A stretch of 64,000 bases of DNA from Candidula unifasciata (GCA_905116865.2 CAJHNH020005001.1:458501-522500), one strand, 5' to 3'. Shown: positions 45,538 through 57,470, counted from the stretch's first letter. Notes: generated by a model not told the origin, from the sequence alone. Numbers and translations: made by a program.

Positions 45538-45668
45538 TTCTTCTTCACGTTCACCACCTTTGAACTTCAGCAGAGTTTTCGTTGTTCGTCCACTTTTGGA
45601 ATTTGGTCTTGTTTCGGAACGTGCGTTTTTGTGTAAACCAAGACCAGGCACCAGGAACCCACACGAGG
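45538..45668 (-). mobile_element. Internally deleted GAA-tailed retroposon with TSD
   Basis: Minus orientation starts GTGTGGGTTCCTGG and ends 'ggtgaacgtgaagaag'. The GCATGTCGTAAGAG core is absent. Flanks AGCTGGTGTAGT (45526-45537) and AGCTAGTGTAGT (45669-45680) match in 11 of 12. It confirms both ends of the family defined at 12738-13012. Confidence 0.8.
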
Positions 45669-45804
45669 CAGCTAGTGTAGTGTAAAACAATAGGGGTCGC
45701 AGGATATATCTTAGGGCTCTATCAAGCCTTAATCCAGGATTGTCCACACACATTTCATGTCTTGTCCCTACATTTTATGACACCGATTTATTACACGTAG
45801 AGAC

Positions 45805-46470
45805 CCCGCTCCTAAAGGCGTGTAAAAGGAACCTTAACGTCTAGTTTTCAAAGATCCCTATCCCAAAGGCGTGGAAAGGGGTCCTTTACGTCTAGTTTTC
45901 AAAGATCTCTATCCCAAAGGCGTGGAAAAGGGTCCTTAACGTCTAGTTTTCAAAGATCTCTATCCCAAAGGCGTGAAAAGGGGTCCTTTACGTCTAGTTT
46001 TCAAAGATCCCCATCCTAAAGGCGTTGAAAAGGGTCCTTTACGTCTAGTTTTCAAAGACCTCTATCCCAAAGGCGTGGAAAGGGGTCCTTTACGTCTAGT
46101 TTTCAAAGATCTCTATCCCAAAGGCGTGGAAAAGGGTCCTTAACGTCTAGTTTTCAAAGATCTCTATCCCAAAGGCGTGGAAAGGGGTCCTTTACGTCTA
46201 GTTTTCAAAGATCTCCATCTTAAAGGCGTGGAAAAGGGTCCTTTTCGTCAAGTCTTCAAAGATCCCCATCCTAAAGGCGTTGAAAATGGTCATTTTCGTC
46301 AAGTTTTCAAAGATCCCAATCCTAAAGGCGTGGAAAAGGGTCCCTTACGTCTAGTTTTTAAAGATCCCCATCCTAAACACGTGGAAAAGGTCTTTAATGT
46401 CTAGTTTTCAAAGATCCCCATCCTAAAGGCGAAGAAAAGGGTCGTTTACGTCTAGCTTTCAAAGAACCCA
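45805..46470. repeat. 51-bp satellite containing the SINE terminal motif
   Basis: About 13 copies, 51-bp period, with GTCTAGTTTTCAAAGATC and CCCAAAGGCGTGGAAAAGG. The second half (AAAGGCGTGGAAAAGGgTCCTTTAC in separate words) equals the 3' end of type-1 SINEs. The period is 17 codons, giving spurious frames. Confidence 0.95.
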
Positions 46471-46998
46471 CTCGTACAAGCCGCGGTATTTCTGAGCCTA
46501 CTCAAACTTTTGTCACAGAATTCCTGCAAAACAGCAAGTAAAGTGACCCCAGATTCCGACACCTGCAAGTTAGGAACAGCTCTGTTAAATAAAACCCTTT
46601 AGCCGTACTGACATTTTTCCATAATTAATTCATCCAACGAACTTGATTTCCAACCCCAATTTTTGCTGTTTATATTCGGCGGGCACATATCAGGCGCCAA
46701 CGAGAGATTGAATGAAGCGCTGCATTTTTCATGACTGAACGCACTTTGATTACAAGTTCTCCCCTTCTGGGAATCAACATCCGAACGGATTCTTTGTGTT
46801 GGTAATTTCCAGCCTCTTCTAACCAAAGCGCTCCACTTGGGTTACAGATATACATTTTGGACATTGGCACTAACTGTGCCGTCCAGTTTACTGAATATTT
46901 CATTTTATATCAGGGGTTTCAGAACCACCTTCGCTTGTCCCCACTGCTCACATGTTAAGGTGTTCATTTCTGGCAACAAGAGATGCAAGGGGCCTCTC
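46471..46998. other. No feature recognised
   Basis: Unassigned. Two overlapping minus frames at 46599-46903 have no recognised domain. Confidence 0.35.
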
Positions 46999-47009
46999 TC
47001 TCTCTCTCG

Positions 47010-47046
<37 letters not shown>

Positions 47047-47184
47047 GCACGCACGCACACACACACACACACACACAAATGCCTTGTGTAGTCAGATGAA
47101 AGAGCTCACTTTGTGGTTTTGAAAAGTGAAATAGGGATCAAGAAGAGAAGTTCAACTTCATTGTATGTTATGCCTCGTCCCGAA

Positions 47185-47225
<41 letters not shown>

Positions 47226-47230
47226 GCTAG

Positions 47231-47269
<39 letters not shown>

Positions 47270-47278
47270 TCTCTCTAA
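46999..47278. repeat. CT and CA microsatellites
   Basis: CT then CA/CG repeats to 47078, and CT blocks at 47187-47274 with a CGCTAGCGCG interruption. Confidence 0.92.
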
Positions 47279-47314
47279 AATCAATCAATCGATTAATCAA
47301 TGTCTACAATTCAT

Positions 47315-47425
47315 GCGTCTACAATACCCACATTTACAACACATTTAAAACACCCACATTTACAACACCCACACCTACAACACAGATATAGTCAACACCC
47401 ACACCTACAACACAGAACCCACCAG
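47315..47425. repeat. About 15-bp minisatellite
   Basis: Copies of CCCACATTTACAACA and CCCACACCTACAACA. Confidence 0.85.
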
Positions 47426-48029
47426 CTACAAATAAAGCAGCTCGTTAGAGTAATTCCCAGTGCTGCGTGCTCGGGTGGAGCACCAATCTACGACATGAAT
47501 ATTTCATGCAGGGCAGCCGTAACAGCCGTCGTGACTTCATTACTGTAAGCTTACAGCATTACAGTGAACCTATTATACAACACAGACGGCACAGTCATGG
47601 ACGAATTGTTACTCAGCTCCTCAAACTCCCCAAAAGTACTTTCATTACTTAGTCAGTAACAGTAAAGGACCTCTTTCATTACTTAGAGCTCATGTCAAAT
47701 AGAAGCCGGGACACAGATGGTGGGCGGGGCAGGTAATGCTAGGTTAAATACTTCTGTTCGGGTGCTGTGATCTTGTATTTCTTTTATTAATCAATGAATT
47801 AGCACGGTGCCGTCTCCACGAGAAAGGTTGTTTGCAAGTGATTTCCAGAACGGCACTATTTTAACTTGGTAGCAGTGTTGATATTATCTTCCCTCTTGTT
47901 TCGTTATCTTCTTCATTTGTTTAACTTTTTACTCCAGTACAGTTTTATGTCTAAATGGTATTCAGTTAGCAGAGAGGTGGTGAACTTCTATTCAATCAAG
48001 GTCCTGTGTTTATTTATGACACCAATATT
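47426..48029. other. No feature recognised
   Basis: Unassigned. Two short similar words 'tttcattacttag' near 47640 and 47674. Confidence 0.35.
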
Positions 48030-48290
48030 GTCAAATGCCTGTGTGGTTCCTGGGTCTCAGTGTGGGGACAATAACACACCCATTGCCTTTCTAACAAGCA
48101 TGTCGTAAGAGTATACTAATCAGAGTATATCTGCCGGAGAGGCAAGGAACCAACAGTCAGTAAACAAATAAGCCATACCTATAAAAAGCAAAACTCAGAT
48201 TCTTTAACAAGACTAAAGTTCAGAAGTGGAAGAACAGACACAACGTTGCACCACAGCCGGTGAACGCAAAGAAGAAGAAGAAAAAGATGC
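48030..48290 (+). mobile_element. GAA-tailed retroposon, plus-strand copy
   Basis: Starts GTGTGGTTCCTGGGTC, has GCATGTCGTAAGAG at 48099-48112, then 'gagaggcaaggaacca', and ends 'cggtgaacgcaaagaagaag'. Same order as 12738-13012. No convincing duplication at the flanks. Confidence 0.75.
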
Positions 48291-48554
48291 ATGGGCACAT
48301 ATTTAACTGCCCTTGGTAGTGCCAGAGCAACTCTTTTGATCCATCGGTCTGTTTTCATAAGGTATGCCACCTCAAAGTTGACCACCATGAGATACACACA
48401 TGCCTGTCAGGATGGGAGGCTCACAGAGTCATCCCAGAATACCATGACTCGTCAGCCAAAGAAGTGATTCATTAGGGCACCCATAACGGCTTCACCAGCA
48501 AGTGTAACCTGTACTCCTGTGTGGGCAACAGATATTGGGTTATAATCTGAGACA

Positions 48555-48805
48555 GATATACAGACAGTAACAGATGCAGTTTAGGATAGATTTACAAACA
48601 TAAAAAGGTGTCGTTTGGGATAGATTTACAGACAGAAAAAGATGTCGTCTGAGATGGATTTACAGACAGTAAAAGACACCCTCTTTGGATAGACTCACAG
48701 ACAGTAAAAGACACCCTCTTGGGATAGACTCACAGACAGTAAAAGACACCCTCTTGGAATAGACTCACAGACAGTGAAAGACACCCTCTGGGGACAGACT
48801 CACTG
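48555..48805. repeat. 35-bp minisatellite
   Basis: About 7 copies with GACAGTAAAAGACACCCTCT and GGGATAGACTCACA. The left copies are more diverged. Confidence 0.92.
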
Positions 48806-49024
48806 ACAAGAAAGGGTCACAAAGGTCGGGAACCTCCCTTACCACCCCCAATATTTTAGGGTACCCCCCCCCCCCCCACCCGCCCCGTTCCATCCTAACA
48901 ACGCGTAGACGCTCTACTGTTGAACAGTTGTATACAAATTTCACAGCACGGCAAATTTATTATTATAGCAATATAATTATTATTAATACGCACCCCCCCC
49001 CCCCCACTTTCCAGTATTTTGACA

Positions 49025-49460
49025 GCAAAACGAACAGCGTCAGTATTAAACCTTGCCTTGAAACAAGCACACACCCAGACTTGAGAACAACCCCAGTATC
49101 AGACCTTGCCTTAACACAAGCACACACCCAGACTTGAGAACGGCTCCAGTATCAGACCTTGCCTTAACACAAGCACACACCCAGACTTGAGAACGGCTCC
49201 AGTATCAGACCTTGCCTTAACACAAGCACACACCCAGACTTGAGAACGGCTCCAGTATGAGAGCTTGCCTTAACACAAGCACACACTCAGACTTGAGAAC
49301 GGCTCCAGTATGAGACCTTGCCTTAACACAAGCACACACTCAGACTTGAGAAGGGCCCCAGTATGAGAGCTTGCCTTAACACAAGTACACACCCAGACTT
49401 GAGAAGGGCCCCAGTATGAGAGCTTGCCTTAACACAAGCACACACCCAGACTTGAGAACT
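49025..49460. repeat. 53-bp satellite, 8 copies
   Basis: Unit contains CAGACTTGAGAACGGCTCCA, GTATCAGACCTTGCC and TTAACACAAGCACACACC. Preceded by a poly-C run at 48995-49007. Confidence 0.95.
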
Positions 49461-49669
49461 GCGCAGCTCGCGTGGGGCAGCTGTTGCTCTAACTTAATTG
49501 AATCATCATTGTTGACTTCATTAAATTAATGGCACCAGCACAGACCGACCAGAGAGACTGTTACAGCTGGACAGACTCGCTAATGCTCGGCTGGTCACGC
49601 AACCTCAGCTGTGCTTCTGTGGGCTCCGGGATCACGTGAACGTGCTCATGTTGTAATGAAGTAGATCAT

Positions 49670-49752
49670 GAATGAATGAATGAATGAATGAATGAATGAA
49701 TGAATGAATGAATGAATGAATGAATGAATGAATGAATGAATGAATGAATGAA
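49670..49752. repeat. (TGAA)n microsatellite
   Basis: About 20 uninterrupted tetranucleotide copies. Confidence 0.97.
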
Positions 49753-50036
49753 GTATTGGGGACACTTCTGTCTTCTCTAGCTGTTGCACTAAGCATAACG
49801 TGAGGTCGGTCGTATGTTCTAGGATACTCTGTGCTTCCTTACACGTGAACTCATTAAGTATTGTAGAAAGCACTCGGTACATGTGCAAAAACTCAAATTT
49901 CTTTGTGAGTATAGTAAAGCCTCGATTATTCAGTTGGCAATTATTCAAACTCCTTTTTTTTAATTAATGCAATGGTAATTTTCGGTCATGAAAAAAGGAA
50001 TGATTGGCTTCATCAAGTAGCTGTAAGCGTGCGTCG

Positions 50037-50136
<100 letters not shown>

Positions 50137-50278
50137 GAACGTTAAGCTTAAAATTATAATAGAATTTTCATTTGTGAACTCTCCTTTCCCCGTAATAAAT
50201 GTTCAAAACGTGCCGTACAATACATCAGACATATAGATAATGTACTGCCCTGTACTAAGAGGTCAGATAATATAAATA

Positions 50279-50287
50279 AGAGAGAGG

Positions 50288-50366
<79 letters not shown>

Positions 50367-50402
50367 GACAGAGACAGAGACAGAGAAAGAGAAACAGAGA
50401 GA
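50279..50402. repeat. (GA)n microsatellite
   Basis: GA with a short G run at 50312-50321 and GACA variants at the right. Confidence 0.95.
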
Positions 50403-50504
50403 GCAAGCGGGTTTTAGTATAAAAATGGTGTTTTGAATGCCATGGCTGGAGTAGAAACTGACGATTTATAGAATCGCATTTCTGGCCTTTTTGGAATATA
50501 GAGT

Positions 50505-51570
50505 CTACCCTTGCGCCACATAGGGCCGGATATTCCGCAGTCTATCCTTGGGCCACATCAGGCCGGATATTCCAAGTCTACCATGCCACCACATTGGGCC
50601 GGATATTCCAGAGACTACCCTTCCGCCACATCGGGCCGGATATTCCAGAGTCTACCCTTCCTCAACATCAGGCTGGATATTCCAGAGTCTATCATTCCAC
50701 CACATCAGGCCGGATATTCCAGAGTCTACCATGCCACCACATCGGGCCGGATATTCCATAGACTACCCTTCCGCCACATCGGGCCGGATATTCCAGAGTC
50801 TACCCTTGCGTCACATCGGGCCGGATATTCCAGAGTCTACCCTTGCGTCACATCAGGCCGGATATTCCAGAGTCTACCATGCCTCCACATTGGGCCAGTT
50901 ATTCCAGAGTATACCATGCCACCACATCGGGCCGGATATTCGAGAGTCTACCCTTGCGTCACATCGGGCCGGATATTCCAGAGTCTACCCTTGCGTCACA
51001 TCGGGCCGGATATTCCAGAGTCTACCATGCCTCCACATTGGGCCAGATATTCCAGAGTATACCATGCCACCACATCGGGCCGGATATTCCAGAGTCTACC
51101 CTTGCGTCACATCGGGCCGGATATTCCAGAGTCTACCATGCTTCCACATTGGGTCAGATATTCCAGAGTCTACCATGCTTCCACATCGGGCCGGATATTC
51201 CAGAGTATCTTTGCGCCACATCGGGCCGGATATTCCAGAGTCTAACCTTGCGTCAGATCGGGCCGGATATTCCAGTCTTCCGTTGCGCCACAGCGGGCCG
51301 GATATTCAAGAGTCTTCCCTTGCGCCACATCGGGCCTGATTTTCCAGAGTCTATCATTCCGCAACATCGTGCCGACAATTTTTTGGGTTTACCCTTGCGC
51401 CACATCAGGCTGGATATTCCTGAGTCTACCATTCCACCACACTGAGCCAGATATTTTAGAGTCTACCCTTGGGCCACATCGAGCCAGATTTTCCACAGTC
51501 TACTCTTGTGCCACATCGAGCCAGATTTTCCACAGTCTACTCTTGTGCTACATCGGGCCAGATTTGCCGA
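50505..51570. repeat. 36-bp satellite, about 30 copies
   Basis: Unit contains GCCACATCGGGCCGGATATT and CCAGAGTCTACC. Because 36 is divisible by three, all plus frames stay open for 200-260 residues. I read them as artefacts. Recurrent variants (CATGCCACC, CTTGCGTCA) are interspersed, which hints at block amplification. Confidence 0.97.
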
Positions 51571-51668
51571 GTTCACTGTAGGCAGTCCTCGGTTTTCATG
51601 TACGCTAACTAAGCAAGAGCAGATAGTTCAATACTCTACATGGGAACCCAGACATTTTCTTAAAAAGT

Positions 51669-51832
51669 AAAAGTAAAAGTAAAGATCCCTTTTCACGCCT
51701 TTCGGCGCATCGGGCATATGGGCAGAGCGTCCCATATTTTTACAGACCATCAGCACTCGGTGGGTAATGTGGTCAGCATTACGCCGGCTGTCTTTACTTT
51801 CCCAGGACAGCCCATCCTGGTACCCATTTTAG
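51669..51832 (-). mobile_element. 5'-truncated SINE type 1b
   Basis: Same as the tail-side half of 3328-3610, cut at 'gtacccattttag'. The tail side has 'aaagtaaaagtaaaagtaaag', a short repeated tail. No tRNA head. Confidence 0.88.
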
Positions 51833-52354
51833 TTATTTTATGAATATTATTTGGAGCATTTAATCACAGGTTTTTATTTATTCTAACTTTAATACTAAAC
51901 CTAATATAATCATCTGCTTAATAAACGTCATATGCAGATTTAGCATTTGGGAAATCAAGAAACAAAGGTTTTAGAGCCCTTTGTAGAACTATATATAATT
52001 TTGTGATTATGCAAAAATATAGTGTATTATTTCTTTTAAAAAAAAATTAAATAACGCAATATTTTCATTATCAATATATTTAAAAGTCGAAAGTGTTTTT
52101 AATTCTTTCTGATACTGGCGTCATTTAAAAACGACAGGGCCTCGGGGCGTTATAACTTTGGGCCTCACCAAATCTAAATCAGGCTCTGACTGTATATTAA
52201 CATCATTACGTGATTTGCTGACTGGCGTAGGCGATCATGCTGCTATATCTACTTTCTGGTCAAGAATCGTTTTTTTCATTGCTTTCTTCTGTGTTTCCAG
52301 AAAACAATATATTTGTGGCTAAACTGTCTAGTTTTTTTTTTTGTTTTTTTGTTC
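51833..52354. other. No feature recognised
   Basis: AT-rich, unassigned. Confidence 0.35.
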
Positions 52355-52367
52355 TATTTTGTAACCA

Positions 52368-52647
52368 ACGAGTCGTCGTGGTAGAGCGGCTAGACACGCG
52401 CCGCGGATCGGAAAGTCGTGGGTCCCCTTCCTGGCGGAGCCGGACTTTTCTTTAAAAATGACCTTGGCTCCAGATCGACCCAGCCTTGAGTGGGTACCGG
52501 GTGCAGTCCCAGGAAGTAAAGGCGGCCGGCGTGATGCTGACCACATAACCCAGCTTGTGCCGTTGGTCTATAAAATATAGGTCTAGCCCTGTATGCCCTA
52601 TACGCCTAATGGTGTGGAAAAGGCTCCTTTACTTAGCTTTACTTGCT
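52368..52647 (+). mobile_element. tRNA-derived SINE, type 1a, with TSD
   Basis: Head GTCGTGGTAGAGCGGCTAGA, body 'cgacccagccttgagtgg', 'ggtctataaaatataggtct', end 'cctaatggtgtggaaaagg'. Flanks TATTTTGTAACCA (52355-52367) and TATATTGTAACCA (52648-52660) match in 12 of 13. Confidence 0.9.
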
Positions 52648-52660
52648 TATATTGTAACCA

Positions 52661-53317
52661 CACAATTACCACTGTCTCCTCTGGCAGGTATTTGTAACGA
52701 TTTCTGTTTGCGATTTAACCTCTTTCGAAATATTTTAATTACTTATTTCAGAATTATAATCCAAATTTTTTAGAACCTTTTGTTCCGATAATATTGTACC
52801 CCAAAGGAGGTGAAACTTGGACCGTTCCCCCCCCCCCCCCCCCCCCCCCCCTAAGTGCTCATGATCCACAGTTGAGAGTTCTATAGAACATTTCAGTAAA
52901 TAACGTGTGTGGTATTACCAAGGAAGCGCGCGCGCACACACACACAAAAACACGCCCGCGTGCAAGTAAACCCATACACAACTCACACAATACTCACACA
53001 TATTCGTATATAGGTATATTTGTCTCTTTGGCCTTTACCGACTTTAATTCTGACGGATAGTTGTGGGTGTTCGTCCACCTCTGAAGAGTGGTAAGAAAAA
53101 AAAAATAAACTGTAGGCAAATGGTAATTTACTTACTGTGTGTTTGTGGTTTTCATGTAAATCTAAATACACAGTTGTACGTCGATGCACGTTCGCTTTAG
53201 TATACGATTAACTTGGTGTACGTCATGTTAGAATCGAAAACTGTTGCTTTGTATGCGAACATTAATTTGGAATAGGACTCACGGGCTAGATATCCTATGA
53301 GTCAAAACTAGGGACCG
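52661..53317. other. No confident feature
   Basis: Unassigned, with a C run at 52829-52852 and CG/CA dinucleotides near 52927-52945. Confidence 0.35.
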
Positions 53318-53621
53318 TTCACGTTTCCCGGCCCATCTACACACTTTATCAGTCTGATCTAGGTCAGGGGATGTCATGTTGTACTGCTTTCTTTGAAAAG
53401 AGGCTCTCGTGTGACCTAGGCTCAGGCTGTGGGTAGGAGGGTTTGGCTTAGGGCCAGTTCTAGAATATCTGGGGTCGTTGAAAACTGTGTGGTATAGAAC
53501 AAGCGACACTGGCGCAGATGTAATTGGAGGCAAGACAACATGACACCCCTCTGACGTAGAAGAGTCTGAGAAAGTTTGAATGAAAGGTCAGCCAGTGTGT
53601 AGATGGGCCGGGAAACGTGAA
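53318..53621. mobile_element. Long inverted repeat (foldback element candidate)
   Basis: Two perfect 28-bp inverted arms (53318-53345 and 53594-53621), containing CACGTTTCCCGGCCCATC and its complement. Inside them, weaker pairing continues ('gtcatgttgt' near 53372 against its complement near 53535). Outside, a further few bases match loosely. No coding capacity and no clear target duplication. Confidence 0.7.
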
Positions 53622-53824
53622 ATTGACCAAAATTAGTCCTGACACCACAAACTATATTTGTATAAATCTGTAGATTCAAAGCTATAGGTAATGGTTCTGA
53701 AGAAAAGTATTCCCCCCCCCCCCCCCCACAAAGACAAAACCGTAATGGCCGTAATAGCACTGTCTGGCATGACCACACAATCTCGCATGTTTGGAAACGG
53801 AGACTCATTTCAAACAAAAATGTC

Positions 53825-54480
53825 TGTTCCTTCTAGTACCATTTTAGCAGGAACTCGACACTTCCCAGTACCATTTTAGCAGGGACTCGACACTTCCTAG
53901 TACCATTATAGCAGGGACTCGACACTTCCCAGTACCATGTTAGCAGGGACTCGACACTTCCCAGTACCATGCTAGCAGGGACTCGACACTTCCCAGTACC
54001 ATTCTAGCAGGGACTCGACACTTCCCAGTACCATTCTAGCAGGGACTCGACACTTCCTAGTACCATTATAGCAGGGACTCGACACTTCCCAGTACCATGT
54101 TAGCAGGGACTCGACACTTCCCAGTACCATGCTAGCAGGGACTCGACACTTCCCAGTACCATTCTAGCAGGGACTCGACTCTTCCCAGTTCCATGTTAGC
54201 AGGGACTCGACACTTCCCAGTGCCATGTTAGCAGGGTCTCGACACTTCTCAGTACCATGTTAGCAGGGACTCGACACTTCTCAGTAGCATGCTAGCAGGG
54301 ACTCGACACTTCCCAGTGCCATGTTAGCAGGGTCTCGACACTTCTCAGTACCATGTTAGCAGGGACTCGACACTTCTCAGTAGCATGCTAGCAGGGACTC
54401 GACACTTCCCAGTAGCATGCTTGAAAGGACTCGACAGTTCCCAGTACCGTGCTAGCAGGCACTCGACACCAGTCAGTAAC
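53825..54480. repeat. 32-bp satellite, about 20 copies
   Basis: Unit contains AGCAGGGACTCGACACTTCC and CAGTACCATGTT. A block of several variant units (CATTATAGC, CATGTTAGC, CATGCTAGC, CATTCTAGC) recurs in the same order, pointing to higher-order duplication. Confidence 0.96.
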
Positions 54481-54644
54481 ATCAGGTCAGGTTTGTTCAT
54501 TTATTTCATCAAATTGCTTTTGTGTTTATGTATTGAAATATTAGGCAGTGTTTTCACATTTTGGACTCAGTCATTTCATTGTTTCGTATTTCAATAACAA
54601 AACGACTGTTTCTCTACCTTTGTTACTTATGGACAATACGATTG

Positions 54645-55945
54645 GTATACGTTCTGTTTAGTATTCGTACTGTTTGGTATAGGTACTGTTTGGTATAGGT
54701 ACTGTTTGGTATACTTGCTGTTTGGTATACGTACTGTTTGGTATACGTACTGTTTCGTATACGTACGGTTTGGTATACTTGCTGTTTGGTATACGTACTG
54801 TTTGGTATACGTACTGTTTGGTATACTTGCTGTTTGGTATACGTACTGTTTGGTATACGTACTGTTTGGTCTACGTACTGTTTGGTCTACTTGCTGTTTG
54901 GTCTACTTGCTGTTTGGTCTACTTGCTGTTTGGTATACGTACTGTTTGGTCTACTTGCTGTTTGGTCTACTTGCTGTTTGGTATATGCACTGTTTGGTAT
55001 ATGTACTGTTTGGTATACGTACTGTTTGGTATACTTGCTGTTTGGTATACGTACTGTTTGGTATACGTACTGTTTGGTCTACGTACTGTTTGGTCTACTT
55101 GCTGTTTGGTCTACTTGCTGTTTGGTATACGTACTGTTTGGTATACGTACTGTTTGGTATACGTACTGTTTGGTCTACTTGCTGTTTGGTATACGTTCTG
55201 TTTGGTCTACTTGTTGTTTGGTATACTTGCTGTTTGGTATACGTACTGTTTGGTCTAATTTCTGTTTGGTATACGTTCTGTTTGGTCTACTTGTTGTTTG
55301 GTATACGTACTGTTTGGTATACGTACTGTTTGGTATACGTACTGTTTGGTATAATTGTTGTTTGGTATACGTACTGTTTGGTATACGTACTGTTTGGTCT
55401 ACTTGCTGTTTGGTCTACTTGCTGTTTGGGATACGTACTGTTTGGTATACATACTGTTTGGTATACGTACTGTTTGGTCTACTTGCTGTTTGGTATACTT
55501 GCTGTTTGGTATACGTACTGTTTGGTATACGTACTTTTTGGTCTACTTGCTGTTTGGTATACGTTCTGTTTGGTCTACTTGTTGTTTGGTATACTTGCTG
55601 TTTGGTATAGTACTGTTTGGTCTACTTGCTGTTTGGTATACGTTCTGTTTGGTCTACTTGTTGTTTGGTATACGTACTGTTTGGTATACTTGTTGTTTGG
55701 TATACGTACTGTTTGGTATACGTACTGTTTGGTCTACTTGCTGTTTGGTCTACTTGTTGTTTGGTATACGTTCTGTTTGGTCTACTTGTTGTTTGGTATA
55801 CGTACTGTTTGGTATACGTACTGTTTGGTATACGTACTGTTTGGTATACGTAATGTTTGGTATACGTACTGTTTGGTATACTTGTTGTTTGGTATACGTA
55901 CTGTTTAGTATACGTACTGTTTGGTCTACTTGCTGTTTGGTATCA
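54645..55945. repeat. 16-bp satellite, about 80 copies
   Basis: Units TTTGGTATACGTACTG and TTTGGTCTACTTGCTG intermix in recurrent patterns. The 400-residue open frame across it is an artefact of a period that keeps three frames open. GTATAC and GTAC palindromes recur every 16 bp. Confidence 0.97.
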
Positions 55946-55975
55946 GGAACGGAATAGACATGCCTACTTAGGTAC

Positions 55976-55976
<1 letters not shown>

Positions 55977-56013
<37 letters not shown>
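55977..56013. repeat. (GT)n microsatellite
   Basis: GT repeat followed by CTGT. Confidence 0.95.
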
Positions 56014-56014
<1 letters not shown>

Positions 56015-56604
56015 TGTCTGTCTTTAGCGATAGACTCTGCAGTTAATGAATGTGGACGCTTCACTTACATTTAAAAATGACCGAGCAGCTCACACAGAAA
56101 TCAGATCGATCAGGGCCAGAAGCTAATTAATGAAAGCTGTCTGACTGATGGCATCTATTGTTGGAGACCCTGCTGCTAGGGGACACCTATGGAGATACAG
56201 CCCGGACTGTGACGTTATCAATCAGAGTGACCAGAGACTGACCAGTGTTTTGTCCAGACTGTTAGACGTCAGCTGATACTGGACTTGGATCTCACAGGAA
56301 CTATTGGGTATGCTGGACACATGTGGGTGTTAGACAAGTGTCCAGTCTTGTTAATCTCACTGCTAGCTGCAAAAACAAACGCCGGCAAAAAGTGCATTTG
56401 AACCAGCAATTATAGTCTGCTTCAATCTCGTTCTGCTTGGTGGTGTATTTTTATAACTCAACTGGTGTCGCAGTTAAAAACTGGTAAATGGAAGTAAAGG
56501 TGGTTTATGTGATAACTACATCAAACGTGGAGATAAAGGTGGTCGGTATTTTAATGACATCAACCGTGAAGAACCGACTCATGATGATCAATCAGTAGTT
56601 TCCA
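56014..56604. other. No feature recognised
   Basis: Unassigned single-copy-looking sequence. Confidence 0.35.
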
Positions 56605-56925
56605 TCGCTCTCTTCATGAAACGTCTGAAAGTCTCTCTTTCTCTATATAACTCTCCAGCCCTGTGTGCTCCCACAGCCAATGCACTTTCAGTGTCCTGTA
56701 TCCACATACGCGGAGGTCGGCCCCTGCCTCGTTTTCCGGAAACTGCACCTTCCATCGCCGTTCTCTCTCCAGACCAATATGACGCTTGACATGTGCAACA
56801 TACCTCAGCTTTCGGGAGAGGATGCTGTTTATGAGCCAGTTTTCCCTGATGTTCAGGTCACGCAGGATGTCCACGTGATTCATTTTCTCGGTCCGTGGTA
56901 TTCTAAGGACACAACCGATATACGA
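56605..56925 (-). mobile_element. LINE 3'-end fragment
   Basis: Minus frame reads VLRIPRTEKMNHVDILRDLN, LINSILSRKLRYVAHVKRH, then GLERERR...EAGADLRVCGYRT. This is the LRIPWTEK..., LLxTIxRRKLRxxGHVxRHxGLE..., RGRPxRxW region of many LINEs, here decayed. Its upstream end stops exactly where the 45-bp array begins. Confidence 0.78.
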
Positions 56926-57470
56926 AAGTATCAGCCTAGCAGTGACTACCTGATGTGTCTATGGCGGGAGAAGTATCAGCCTAGCAGTGACTGCCTGATG
57001 TGTCTATGGCGGGAGCAGTATCAGCCTAGCAGTTACTGCCTGATGTGTCTCTGGCGGGAGAAGTATCAGCCTAGCAGTGACTACCTGATGTGTCCATGGC
57101 GGGAGAAGTATCAGCCTAGCAGTTACTGCCTGATGTGTCCATGGCGGGAGCAGTATCAGCCTAGCAGTTACTGCCTGATGTGTCTCTGGCGGGAGAAGTA
57201 TCAGCCTAGCAGTGACTGCCTGATGTGTCTATGGCGGGAGAAGTATCAGCCTAGCAGTGACTACCTGATGTGTCCATGGCGGGAGAAGTATCAGCCTAGC
57301 AATGACTACCTGATGTGTCTATGGCGGGAGAAGTATCAGCCTAGCAGTGACAACCTGATGTGTCCATGGCGGGAGAAGTATCAGCCTAGCAGTGACTACC
57401 TGATGTGTCCATGGCGGGAGAAGTATCTGCCTAGCAGTGACTAGCTGATGTGTCCATGGCGGGAAACGGA
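56926..57470. repeat. 45-bp satellite, 12 copies
   Basis: Unit contains AGTATCAGCCTAGCAGTGAC and CTGATGTGTCTATGGCGGGA. 45 bp is 15 codons, so the plus frame YQPSSDYLMCLWREK repeats openly. Variation is mostly CAGTGACTA/CAGTTACTG and TCTATGG/TCCATGG. Confidence 0.96.

Noticed and set aside
50511..51445. Three overlapping frames of 200-263 residues
   Set aside because: All three frames of a 36-bp satellite are open together, which is not expected for a real gene.
54706..55957. 400-residue and overlapping 290- and 200-residue open frames
   Set aside because: The 16-bp unit cycles through all frames without a stop. Several frames are open at once, and there is no non-repetitive segment.
56665..57444. 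259-residue open frame with 15-residue repeats
   Set aside because: The first third is antisense to a LINE fragment and the rest is the 45-bp satellite, so it is unlikely to be a repeat protein.
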